Position numbers and translations under genes: made by a program. A stretch of DNA of 64,000 nt from Aliiroseovarius sp. S1123 (GTDB lineage: Bacteria; Pseudomonadota; Alphaproteobacteria; Rhodobacterales; Rhodobacteraceae), in the NCBI RefSeq assembly GCF_023015885.1, contig NZ_JALKBE010000002.1, positions 124,001 through 188,000 on the forward strand, read 5' to 3'. The notes beneath the pieces are model-generated. The model was not told the DNA's origin, ran no database searches, and worked only from the letters and a program-made list of their open reading frames with translations. The first letter of the stretch is position 1. Each line of letters begins with the position of its first letter. This document shows positions 42,898 to 53,052 of the stretch, one piece after another.

Positions 42898-42973
42898 ACT
42901 GCTCGATAGGTTTCTTGCCTGTATGAAACCTGCCTCAATAACTTCACGCCCGCCTTGTGCGGGCGTTTTTTTT
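42898..42973 (+). ncRNA. Candidate small RNA of about 76 nucleotides
   Basis: Between the leftward YejA-like gene and rightward bdhA there is no coding frame. A promoter-like pair (42863-42891) is followed about seven bases later by a predicted start. The RNA would fold into hairpin 1 (AGGTTTC 42908-42914 with GAAACCT 42925-42931, ten-base loop), a single-stranded CTCAATAACTTCA linker, and a terminator hairpin (42947-42953 with 42959-42965) followed by eight T. The terminator has no upstream + strand gene to serve, which is the main argument. I do not recognise it as a known RNA family. Confidence 0.45.
42947..42973 (+). terminator. Orphan strong terminator
   Basis: A perfect 7-base-pair GC stem with a five-base loop and a run of eight T. 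The nearest rightward protein gene upstream ends more than 3 kb away (39875), so it must serve an unannotated transcript or be left over. The 165 bases from here to bdhA hold no other element that I recognise. Confidence 0.85.
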
Positions 42974-43138
42974 ATGGCGAATCCGGGATGGGATGATCGC
43001 GCAAAGCGCGTCGTAATCTAGAGAGGGAATCGGGTGATTCCACAAAGTCCCGTAACGCAGTGAAAGCACTGGTGCCTTGGAATCCTTGCGTTATGCTGCA
43101 CCGCAACAGTTTTAAGCTTGTGGATAAGGAGCCCCAAT

Positions 43139-43924
43139 ATGGCCATCACCATGTCACTGGAAGGCAAAACCGCCGTCATCACCGGATCAAACTCGGGCAT
43201 TGGGCTTGGAGTCGCCAGAGAGCTGGCCCGCGCAGGCGCGGATATCGTCCTGAACTCGTTCACCGATTCGCCTGAAGATCACTCCATTGCGGCCGAAATC
43301 GCTGACGAGTTCGGTGTAACGGCACGCTATATTCAGGCCGACATGTCCAAGGCCGAGGAATGCCGCGCTTTGATCGAAAAGGCCGGGCGCTGCGATATCC
43401 TGGTGAACAACGCCGGCATTCAGCATGTCGCCCCGGTCGAGGATTTCCCCATCGACAAGTGGAACGCGATCATCGCGATCAACCTCAGCTCGGCCTTCCA
43501 CACCACCGCCGTTGCTGTGCCAATGATGCGTGCTAATGGCTGGGGCCGGGTGATCAACATCGCTTCCGCGCATGGCCTGACCGCGTCGCCCTACAAATCC
43601 GCCTATATCGCCGCGAAGCACGGCGTGGTCGGTCTGACCAAGACTGTGGCGCTGGAAACTGCCGAGGATCCGATCACCGCAAATGCGATCTGTCCCGGCT
43701 ATGTGCTGACCCCGCTGGTTGAAAGCCAGATCCCGGACCAGATGAAGACCCACGGCATGGACCGCGATCAGGTGGTGCGTGAGGTGATGTTGGCCCGTCA
43801 GCCCTCGAAGGATTTTGCCACCGTTGAGCAGATGGGCGGCACGGCGACCTTCCTGTGTTCGGATGCTGCGGCACAGATCACCGGCACGACGATTTCGGTC
43901 GATGGTGGCTGGACAGCTCTGTAA
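43139..43924 (+). CDS. bdhA: 3-hydroxybutyrate dehydrogenase
   Basis: A 261-residue SDR. The NAD loop is ITGSNSGIGLGVARELA near residues 12-28, the NNAG motif (LVNNAGIQHVAPVEDFP) near 87, the catalytic Ser in INIASAHGL and the YxxxK in YIAAKHG near 157. The C-terminal region IPDQMKTHGMDRDQVVREVMLARQPSKDF (in parts) is a lid typical of D-3-hydroxybutyrate dehydrogenases. It interconverts 3-hydroxybutyrate and acetoacetate in PHB turnover. ATG 43139 after AAGGAG is the start. The patatin gene follows two bases after its stop. Confidence 0.92.
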   Translation: MAITMSLEGKTAVITGSNSGIGLGVARELARAGADIVLNSFTDSPEDHSIAAEIADEFGVTARYIQADMSKAEECRALIEKAGRCDILVNNAGIQHVAPVEDFPIDKWNAIIAINLSSAFHTTAVAVPMMRANGWGRVINIASAHGLTASPYKSAYIAAKHGVVGLTKTVALETAEDPITANAICPGYVLTPLVESQIPDQMKTHGMDRDQVVREVMLARQPSKDFATVEQMGGTATFLCSDAAAQITGTTISVDGGWTAL

Positions 43925-43926
43925 TC

Positions 43927-44979
43927 ATGGCGTCACCCAAGCGGATTAATCTGGCCCTGCAAGGTGGGGGCGCTCATGGTGCCTTCACGTGGGGTGTGCT
44001 GGATTGCCTTCTGGAAGACGAAGGGATCGAGATCGCTGCGATCTCGGGCACGTCGGCGGGCGCCTTGAACGGGGCCGCCGTGAAGTCCGGGTTGGTCGCA
44101 GACGGCAATGGCAATGACCGGGACGCGGCGCGTGCATCGCTGGATGCTTTGTGGCACCGGTTGGCGGGGGTGAATGACCTTCGCCTGACCACATGGTTTG
44201 CCCAGTTCGCGCCCCAGAGCGACCTGATCAGCCAAGCGTTGGAAGCGATGCCGGTTTTCGCGTGGGCCGACATGGCCAGCCGCGTGGTCAGCCCCTATGT
44301 CTATGGGCCGTTCTATGCGAACCCGCTGAAATCCGTGGTGGACGCGTTCGACTTCGATCAGGTCTGTGCAGACACAGGACCGAAACTACATGTCTCGGCC
44401 ACCAATGTGCGCACTGGCAAAATCCGCGTATTTCAGGGCGACGAGATCTCGACCGAGGCGATCCTTGCCTCGGCCTGCCTTCCTACCCTGTTCCAAGCGG
44501 TCGAGCTGGAGGATCCGAAAACCGGCACAGTCGAGGCCTATTGGGACGGTGGCTATACCGGCAACCCCGCGCTGTTCCCTCTGTTTGACCGCGCGCTGCC
44601 TGCTGATGTGATCGTGGTAAATATCAACCCGTTGTTCCGGCCAGACGTGCCCACCACCGGGCAGGACATCCAGAACCGCATCAACGAGATCAGCTTCAAC
44701 TCGTCGCTTCTGCGCGAGTTGCGGGCGATCAGCTTTGTGAAACGCCTGATTGCCGAGGGGCAAATGTCTTCGGATCAGATGCGGGACGTGCTGGTGCACA
44801 TGATCGCGGATGATGCCCTGATGCGTGATCTGTCCATTGCGACCAAGTTGATCCCGACTGCCGTAATGCTGTCTCGTTTGAAAGAGGCCGGGCGTAACGC
44901 GGCCAAAGCCTTCCTTACCGCGCATCGCAGCGACCTGAACACCCGCAGCACGGTCGATCTGGAAGAGATGTTTGGTTAG
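43927..44979 (+). CDS. Patatin-like phospholipase
   Basis: A 350-residue patatin-domain hydrolase. The oxyanion loop is LALQGGGAHGAFTWGVLDCL at about residues 9-28, the nucleophile is in ISGTSAGALNG near 41-51, and the catalytic Asp is in YWDGGYTGNPALFPL near 205-219. A helical C-terminal third follows. It hydrolyses lipids or, in view of its bdhA neighbour, may act on storage-polymer granules; the substrate is unknown. This bdhA-patatin pair is common in Rhodobacteraceae. Its last four bases overlap the convergent LysE gene. Confidence 0.88.
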   Translation: MASPKRINLALQGGGAHGAFTWGVLDCLLEDEGIEIAAISGTSAGALNGAAVKSGLVADGNGNDRDAARASLDALWHRLAGVNDLRLTTWFAQFAPQSDLISQALEAMPVFAWADMASRVVSPYVYGPFYANPLKSVVDAFDFDQVCADTGPKLHVSATNVRTGKIRVFQGDEISTEAILASACLPTLFQAVELEDPKTGTVEAYWDGGYTGNPALFPLFDRALPADVIVVNINPLFRPDVPTTGQDIQNRINEISFNSSLLRELRAISFVKRLIAEGQMSSDQMRDVLVHMIADDALMRDLSIATKLIPTAVMLSRLKEAGRNAAKAFLTAHRSDLNTRSTVDLEEMFG

Positions 44980-45605
44980 TGCAACGTGCCGTTGGCAACG
45001 CCCAAAAGCAGCTTCGTCGCAATCGCCCACATCACCACACCAATGATCACGTCAAGAACCCGCCACGAGGCGGGCTTTTGCATGACGGGTGCCAAGAAAC
45101 GCGCGCCATAGCCGAGCGAAAAGAAGAACACGAAGCTGGAGATCACCGCGCCCGCACCAAAGGTGATCCGCGTGGGCCAGTCGGGATACGACGTCGAGAT
45201 TGCGCCGATCAGGCCCAGCGTGTCCAAATAGACATGCGGGTTGGCCCAGGTGAAGGCCGCGGCGATGGCCAAGGTGGCCCACAGCCCACGCGATTGACCC
45301 GCGATTTCCATCGCGTAGTTGCCTTTCCACGCGGCCATGAAGCGCATCAGGCCATAGATGATCAGGAAGGCAGCTCCGGCCAATGCCATGACGGTGGGCA
45401 ACGACGGCATCGCCTCGACCAAGGCACCAAATCCAGCGACGCCCGCCGCAATCAGGAGCGCGTCCGACGCGGCACAGAACAGGCACAACCAGAAAACATG
45501 CTGCTTCATCAACCCCTGCCGCAGCACAAAAGCGTTCTGCGCGCCGATCGCAAGGATCAGCGAAAAGCCGGTGGCAAATCCGGTCAGAGCAGGGGCGATG
45601 GTCAT
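44976..45605 (-). CDS. LysE/ArgO-type amino-acid exporter
   Basis: A 209-residue membrane protein with about six helices. GFATGFSLILAIGAQNAFVLRQGLMKQHV at the start (in parts) contains the LysE-family IGAQNAFVLRQG motif; FTWANPHVYLDTLGLIGAIS near 115-134 is the second signature. It exports basic amino acids such as arginine or lysine. It overlaps the preceding DUF502 gene by four bases (ATGA), so the two are translationally coupled. Confidence 0.9.
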   Translation of the reverse strand: MTIAPALTGFATGFSLILAIGAQNAFVLRQGLMKQHVFWLCLFCAASDALLIAAGVAGFGALVEAMPSLPTVMALAGAAFLIIYGLMRFMAAWKGNYAMEIAGQSRGLWATLAIAAAFTWANPHVYLDTLGLIGAISTSYPDWPTRITFGAGAVISSFVFFFSLGYGARFLAPVMQKPASWRVLDVIIGVVMWAIATKLLLGVANGTLH

Positions 45606-46348
45606 TTGGCGCTGGGTGTTTCAGCCGGCTGGCTGGGATCTTTCGAATTCGGATAGACCAGCCCGGCCGAGATCACCAGCTTGGCCGCATCCTCAACGCT
45701 CATATCCAGTTCGATCACGGAATGGCGCGGGACGAACAGCAAAAAACCCGAGGTCGGGTTCGGGGTCGTCGGCAGAAAGACCGAGATGATATCCTCGTCA
45801 ACCGGGATGCGCATATCAACTTCACCCTTCGCCTTGGTCGAGATGAAGGCAATCGCCCAAATTCCCTTGCGCGGGTACTCGACCAGACAGGCCTTGTCGA
45901 ACTTGGTGTCGGTCGACTGGCTGAACACGGTCTCGGCGATCTGCTTCAGCCCGTTATAGAGCGAGCGCACGACTGGCATGCGATCCACGAGTCCCTCGCC
46001 CCATGACAGGAACGAGCGGCCAATCAGACCCTTGGTGATCCAGCCCACAAGCACGGTGAAAATAAGGAACACCACGACGCCAAGGCCACGCACGTTGACG
46101 CGCACATCCTCGCCGAACAGCATTTTGAACCATGCGCTGTCACCAAACAGCCAATCGATCAGCGCGTTCGGCTGATATGCGGCAGGCACAAAGGGCAAAA
46201 CCCAGCTGTCGATCCAGCCGACAAAAGTCCAGATCAACCACATGGTAACGGCGATAGGGGCCACGACCACAAGGCCCGCAAGGAAGTTGTTGCGCAGACC
46301 GGTAAAGGGGCGCCATTTGCGCCTGTGATGGTCGTCCTGATCGTGCAT
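45602..46348 (-). CDS. DUF502 membrane protein
   Basis: A protein of about 248 residues with two N-terminal transmembrane helices (NNFLAGLVVVAPIAVTMWLIW and GVVVFLIFTVLVGWITKG, near residues 20-45 and 90-110). A soluble C-terminal domain with KQIAETVFSQ, VEYPRKGIWAIAFIS and PTTPNPTSGFLLFVP matches DUF502. The family is widespread and of unknown function, perhaps in envelope homeostasis. The longest frame begins at a TTG at 46378; ATG 46348 is preferred. Coupled to the LysE-type gene downstream. Confidence 0.85.
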   Translation of the reverse strand: MHDQDDHHRRKWRPFTGLRNNFLAGLVVVAPIAVTMWLIWTFVGWIDSWVLPFVPAAYQPNALIDWLFGDSAWFKMLFGEDVRVNVRGLGVVVFLIFTVLVGWITKGLIGRSFLSWGEGLVDRMPVVRSLYNGLKQIAETVFSQSTDTKFDKACLVEYPRKGIWAIAFISTKAKGEVDMRIPVDEDIISVFLPTTPNPTSGFLLFVPRHSVIELDMSVEDAAKLVISAGLVYPNSKDPSQPAETPSAK

Positions 46349-46520
46349 GAAGGCGGGTTCCCGTAACGTCTCGGGCAAAACTTATGTGCTTGGGGTGAAA
46401 TCGGCAATAGCCGTAACGTCAATTCGCCCAGTTCTTGGGTCTTTGAAGTTGGGATTTTCAGGGGCTTAGGCGCAAGGTGCGCGGGTTGGGGGTGGACGGG
46501 CTGTGACGGAACCGCCTATC

Positions 46521-48689
<2,169 letters not shown>

Positions 48690-48690
<1 letters not shown>

Positions 48691-50780
48691 TGTCGACCCG
48701 TCCCGAAATCCTGTTCCCTCTGTTCGCCAAGCTGGAAACGCTGGGTGGGATCGGGCCGAAGACTGCCAAGTCGCTGGAAACGCTTGGGATTACACTGCCA
48801 CGTGATTTGTTGTTCTGGCTCCCCCATGCAGGGATTGACCGCAAATTCCGTGCGTCAGTTTCCGAGGTTCAGCCGGGTGATATGGCCACGGTCGAGGTTG
48901 AGGTCGGCCCACATCGCCCAGGACGGTCAAAGAGCGCGCCTTACAGGGTCGAGGTCTCGGACCCGCTGACGACGTTCGAACTGGTGTTCTTTCACGCCAA
49001 TACGCGCTGGCTGGAAGGGCAGCTCCCGGTCGGGGCGAAACGCGTGATCTCGGGCAAGGTCGAGCATTTCGAAGGGCGCGCGCAGATCGTGCATCCTGAT
49101 TTTATCCTGCCGCCGGGCGAGGTGGGGCAGATCCCCGATTTCGAACCCGTTTACCGCCTGACAGCGGGCGTGACCGGCAAGACGGTGATAAAGGGGGTGG
49201 GTGATATTCTGACCCGTCTGCCAATGTTGCAGGAATGGGTCGATCCCGCCTTGAAAGAGCGCGAGCATTGGCCGGACTGGCACGAGGCCTTGCGTGCGGC
49301 CCATACGCCTGATGGCCCGGATGACCTGTCACCGCAGTCTGTTGCACGCCGCCGATTGGCCTATGACGAGTTCTTCGCACATCAACTGACATTGGCGCTG
49401 GCCCGTGCGACGGTGCGCCGTGGCAAGGGGCGTGTCAGTATTGGAACTGGCGCATTGCGCGACAAGGTGCTGGCCGCGCTGCCGTACACCCCCACCGGCG
49501 CACAATCTCGCGCGGTCGAGGAGATCGCCGCGGATATGGCCGCAGGCACCCGCATGAACCGCTTGTTGCAGGGCGATGTGGGCGCGGGAAAGACGCTGGT
49601 CGCGCTGCTGTCTTTGCTGGTCGCTGTCGAAGCAGGCGGGCAGGGCGTCATGATGGCCCCGACCGAAATCCTGGCCCGTCAGCATCTGGAAGGCCTGCGC
49701 CCGCTGGCAGACGAAGCAGGTGTGGTAGTCGAGATCCTGACCGGACGCGACAAGGGCGCGGAACGGCGACGCAAGCTTGAGGCGTTGAAAGACGGCAACA
49801 TTCACATTCTGGTCGGCACCCACGCGGTGTTCCAAAAAGATGTGGAGTTTCAAGGCCTTCGCCTTGCCGTCGTGGATGAACAGCACCGGTTTGGCGTCGC
49901 CCAACGGATGGAGCTGGGGGCGAAGGGTGCGGCCTCGGACGTGCTGGTGATGACCGCCACGCCGATCCCGCGCAGCCTGGCCTTGGCGCAATATGGCGAC
50001 ATGGATGTGTCTGTGTTGGATGAGAAGCCTCCGGGCCGCAAACCCATCAAAACGGTGCTGATCAACACTGGGCGGCTTGATGAAGTGGTTGAACGACTGC
50101 GCGGTGCGATTGCCGAAGGTGCGCAGGCCTATTGGGTGTGCCCGCTGGTCGAGGAAAGCGAGGTCATGGACATGACCGCCGCTGAAGAACGGTTCAAGTA
50201 TCTGCGCGCCCTCTTGGGCGAAGGCGTTGTGGGCATGGTGCATGGCCAGATGCCTGTGGCCGAGAAAGACGCCGCGATGGCGGATTTCGTGGCGGGCAAG
50301 ACCAAGCTTTTGGTCGCCACCACAGTGATCGAGGTTGGCGTGGACGTGCCCAATGCCTCGATCATGGTGATTGAACGGGCCGAGCATTTCGGCTTGGCGC
50401 AGTTACACCAGTTGCGCGGGCGCGTGGGGCGCGGGCAGGCGGCGTCAACCTGTCTTTTGATGTATCAGGCACCACTGACCGAGGGCGGCGAAAAGCGACT
50501 GTCGGTGATGCGTGACACCGAAGACGGGTTCGTGATTTCCGAGGCCGATCTGGAAATGCGTGGGGCAGGCGATGTGCTGGGCACCGCGCAATCCGGTCTG
50601 CCGCGGTTCTGGGTCGCGGACCTTGAGCATCAGGCTGGGTTGATGGCCGTGGCGCAAAAAGACGCGCGGTTGTTGCTGCAGCAGGACCCGGATCTGAGCA
50701 CCCCGCGGGGGCATGCAGCGCGTGTTCTATTATGGCTCATGCGACAGGACGAAGCGATCCGTTTGATTTCAGTGGGTTAG
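48690..50780 (+). CDS. recG: ATP-dependent DNA helicase RecG
   Basis: A 696-residue branched-DNA helicase. The N-terminal wedge/OB domain runs to about residue 240. The Walker A box is RLLQGDVGAGKTLVALL near 287-303, the DExH-like box is VVDEQHRFG near 391-399, and motif III is VMTATPIPRSLAL near 417. The C-terminal half holds VGMVHGQMP, VATTVIEVGVDVPNA and HQLRGRVGRG. It reverses stalled forks and processes recombination intermediates. Cotranscribed with ligA. Confidence 0.96.
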
Positions 50781-50807
50781 CGACGTTGTTCTCAAAAGTT
50801 CACAAAT

Positions 50808-50822
50808 GTTCTTAAAAAGTTC
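50808..50822 (+). promoter_or_regulatory. LexA-box-like direct repeat
   Basis: GTTC-N7-GTTC matches the Rhodobacter/Rhizobium SOS box (GAAC-N7-GAAC in the other orientation). Two more GTTC copies precede it at 50788 and 50798, each spaced six bases apart. TTTACA directly follows at 50823-50828 and may be a -35 element. It sits 90 bases before the small membrane peptide gene. Confidence 0.5.
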
Positions 50823-50912
50823 TTTACAGAATGGCCTTCGATATGCGAACAAAATAGCAACACGGATGCAGTGACACACACTGCCCAGAAGACAGAGAGC
50901 AGGAGTAACCCC

Positions 50913-51035
50913 ATGTTGAACGATGTCAAAATCGCATTGTCCCGATCCTCGACCACGATTGTCTCGGACACGCTTGGGGCGATTTCCTTGCTTGTGCTGC
51001 TTCTGGGTGCGCTGCATCTGCCCGGGATGATCTGA
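50913..51035 (+). CDS. 40-residue single-pass membrane peptide
   Basis: A short gene with AGGAG eight bases before ATG 50913 and a TGA at 51033. The peptide has a polar, basic N-terminal half (MLNDVKIALSRSSTT) and one hydrophobic helix (ISLLVLLLGALHLPG) near residues 24-38, so it should insert in the inner membrane. It lies behind a LexA-box-like sequence after recG. SOS-induced short membrane peptides such as Caulobacter SidA block cell division; a like role is inference only. I do not recognise the family. Confidence 0.6.
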   Translation: MLNDVKIALSRSSTTIVSDTLGAISLLVLLLGALHLPGMI

Positions 51036-51213
51036 TCCCACACAGTTTCTGCCTGCGGATGGTCTGATCCAGCATCATGTCCCAACGAAGCCTTCTGTCC
51101 CGAAGCCTTCACGATGCATTCGACGGAGTACCGCCCGTCACCTGCCTGTCGGAATGTTTGCCTCTTCCCGACGCTATTTGGATGACCTGAACCGCATCAC
51201 TTCCGCCGCCTCC

Positions 51214-51236
51214 CTGCCAGGAGCGCGGCGGTTTTT
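51214..51236. terminator. GC-rich hairpin with T-run downstream of the IscU-like gene
   Basis: CCGCCGCCTCC...GGAGCGCGGCGG around 51207-51231 forms an imperfect stem followed by TTTTTTT on the + strand. It lies between the rightward small membrane peptide gene and the leftward IscU-like gene and so probably ends the peptide transcript. Confidence 0.6.
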
Positions 51237-51680
51237 TTATGCGCTGGCTTTTGCGTCGTCGAATGCCTCGATGGCGGCATTGAAGGCCAACAGGATCGAG
51301 GCGTGACGGTTTTTGAATTCACGCGCGGGCTGAAGCACCTCGTAGCCGTCGAAAGGGGCCGAGGGGACGGGGCCCGCGTCTTTCAGCATCGCCATAAGCT
51401 CGTCGCGGCCACGCTCCAAGGTGGGGCGATCCAATCCGATGATGACTTTGCCCAGGATCGAGGCCGAGGCCTGACCCAGCGCGCAGGCTTTGACGTTTTG
51501 TGCGTAGTCCGAGATTTGGTCCCCGTCGAGCGTCAGGGCAGCGGTCACAGTAGACCCGCAAAGCGGCGAGCGCGTTTTGGCTTCGCCCTGCGGTGCGTCC
51601 AACGGGGCCTGATGCGGGATCGAGGCTGCCAAGGACAGGATCTGCTTTGAATAAAGCTTGATCAGGTCAGTATCGCTCAT
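51237..51680 (-). CDS. IscU/SufU-like protein with an altered cluster site
   Basis: A 147-residue protein of the NifU/IscU N-terminal fold. Two of the usual ligand cysteines are present, C41 in SPLCGST and C66 in [13 protein letters not shown]. The Asp that normally follows the first cysteine (CGD) is Ser, and in the third-ligand region the motif reads KNRHASIL where IscU/SufU have a Cys. So it may bind a cluster or metal differently, or serve regulation. ATG 51680 is the start. It is divergent from hisI. A true scaffold role is uncertain. Confidence 0.75.
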   Translation of the reverse strand: MSDTDLIKLYSKQILSLAASIPHQAPLDAPQGEAKTRSPLCGSTVTAALTLDGDQISDYAQNVKACALGQASASILGKVIIGLDRPTLERGRDELMAMLKDAGPVPSAPFDGYEVLQPAREFKNRHASILLAFNAAIEAFDDAKASA

Positions 51681-51750
51681 CTCGGGGCCTTTCGTCGGGC
51701 GTTCATCCGCTCTACATAGAAGCGCAGTACCGGAAAGAAAAGGACGGGCC

Positions 51751-52110
51751 ATGACATTTGATGCGAGCCAGTTGAAGTTTGACGACAAGGGCCTGATCCC
51801 GGCCATCGCGCAGGATGACGAAACCGGCGAGGTTCTGATGATGGCGTGGATGAACCGTGAGGCGGTGGAAATGACGCTGGAGACGCGTTGCGTCACCTAT
51901 TGGTCGCGCTCGCGTCAGTCGTTCTGGATCAAGGGCGAGACCTCGGGCCATGTGCAGGAGCTGGTGGATTTCCGGTTCGACTGTGACAAAGATTGCTTGC
52001 TGGTGCGGATCCGCCAGACGGGTGCGGCCTGTCACACCAACCGGCGGACCTGTTTCTATACGGCTGTGCGGGACGGGGAAGAAGTCGAGCTGATGGCGCC
52101 GATGACCTGA
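51751..52110 (+). CDS. hisI: Phosphoribosyl-AMP cyclohydrolase HisI
   Basis: A 119-residue monofunctional enzyme of histidine synthesis that opens the adenine ring of PR-AMP. The motifs [19 protein letters not shown] near residue 27, [18 protein letters not shown] near 50-67 and the zinc/magnesium-site cysteines ([11 protein letters not shown] and [13 protein letters not shown] near 76-103) are all intact. It lacks the HisE domain, as usual in alphaproteobacteria. ATG 51751 is the start. Not in a his operon here. Confidence 0.95.
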   Translation: MTFDASQLKFDDKGLIPAIAQDDETGEVLMMAWMNREAVEMTLETRCVTYWSRSRQSFWIKGETSGHVQELVDFRFDCDKDCLLVRIRQTGAACHTNRRTCFYTAVRDGEEVELMAPMT

Positions 52111-52111
52111 T

Positions 52112-52165
52112 GTCGCGCCGGGGGTTTTGCACCCCCGGACCCCCGCAGGATATTTCTGACAAGAA
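52112..52165. repeat. Hairpin-type intergenic repeat / terminator
   Basis: CCGGGGG (52118-52124), loop TTTTGCA, CCCCCGG (52132-52138), then ACCCCCGCAGGATATTTCTGAC. This composite is a sequence I recall from many Rhodobacteraceae intergenic regions. It lies between convergent hisI and gluQRS and probably works as a bidirectional terminator. Only one copy was noticed in the window. Confidence 0.55.
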
Positions 52166-52175
52166 AAAGAGGGGC

Positions 52176-53039
52176 TTACAGCCCGACCATTCGGCGGATG
52201 TCGTCGGGCGTTTTGCCGTCGGCGCGGTACGTCGCAATGGCGCGTGCGTCGTCTCGTTTGGCGAGGCGCTTACCAGCTTCGTCTCGGATCAGTCGGTGGT
52301 GGTGGTAGGTGGGCGTGGGCAGGCCGAGAAGCTTTTGCAGAAGGACATGGATGTGCGTAGCGGGCTGGATGTCTTTGCCGCGCACCACATGGGTGATGCT
52401 TTGGGCGGCGTCATCCAGCACGACAGACAGATGGTAAGAGCCTAGGAAATCCCGACGGGAGAGGACGATGTCTCCGACCTCTTGCACCATGTTGCAGGCG
52501 GGGGTGCAGAGGGTTTCGTCTGTTCCCGACGATTGCTCGGTGTAGCAGAATTCGCGCTGGCCGACCGCGTCGAGCGCCTTTTGCATGTCCAAGCGAAGGG
52601 CTTGGTGCTCGGGAAAAGCCGCGCGGGGGTCCGTCTTTGTGCGGCAGGTGCCCGGATAGATCAGCCCATCGGGGCCATAGACGGGGTCTGCGCCTTCTTG
52701 CGGGGCACTGGCGGCGGCGGCGATGTCGCGGCGGGTGCAGGAGCAGGGGTAGAGCAAGCCGCGGTCCCAGAGGGAGTTTAGCGCCTGAGTGTAGTTTGAC
52801 AGCCGATCAGACTGGCGCAGGGGTGTCTCGTCCCACGTGATGCCGAGCCATGTCAGATCGTCATAGATCTGCTCTTCCCATTCAGGTCGCGAACGCGTGG
52901 AGTCGATGTCCTCGATCCGCAGCAGGAATTTGCCCCCCGCTGAGCGTGCCATGTCATGCGCCAGAAGCGCAGAATAGGCATGGCCAAGATGCAAGGGGCC
53001 GGTGGGGCTGGGCGCAAATCTTGTTATGAAATCAGCCAT
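52176..53039 (-). CDS. gluQRS: Glutamyl-Q tRNA(Asp) synthetase GluQRS
   Basis: A 287-residue truncated glutamyl-tRNA-synthetase paralogue that puts glutamate on queuosine of tRNA-Asp. The class-I motif HIGH appears as PLHLGHAYSALL near residue 14; the zinc site cysteines are in YPCSCTRRDI and YPGTCR (near 95-130); KMSKS-like LAKRDDA is near 268. The anticodon-binding domain is absent, as expected. ATG 53039 is the start; the 19-codon extension into trmFO is rejected. Thirteen bases downstream of trmFO. Confidence 0.92.
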   Translation of the reverse strand: MADFITRFAPSPTGPLHLGHAYSALLAHDMARSAGGKFLLRIEDIDSTRSRPEWEEQIYDDLTWLGITWDETPLRQSDRLSNYTQALNSLWDRGLLYPCSCTRRDIAAAASAPQEGADPVYGPDGLIYPGTCRTKTDPRAAFPEHQALRLDMQKALDAVGQREFCYTEQSSGTDETLCTPACNMVQEVGDIVLSRRDFLGSYHLSVVLDDAAQSITHVVRGKDIQPATHIHVLLQKLLGLPTPTYHHHRLIRDEAGKRLAKRDDARAIATYRADGKTPDDIRRMVGL

Positions 53040-53052
53040 TTGCGCGAAACCC

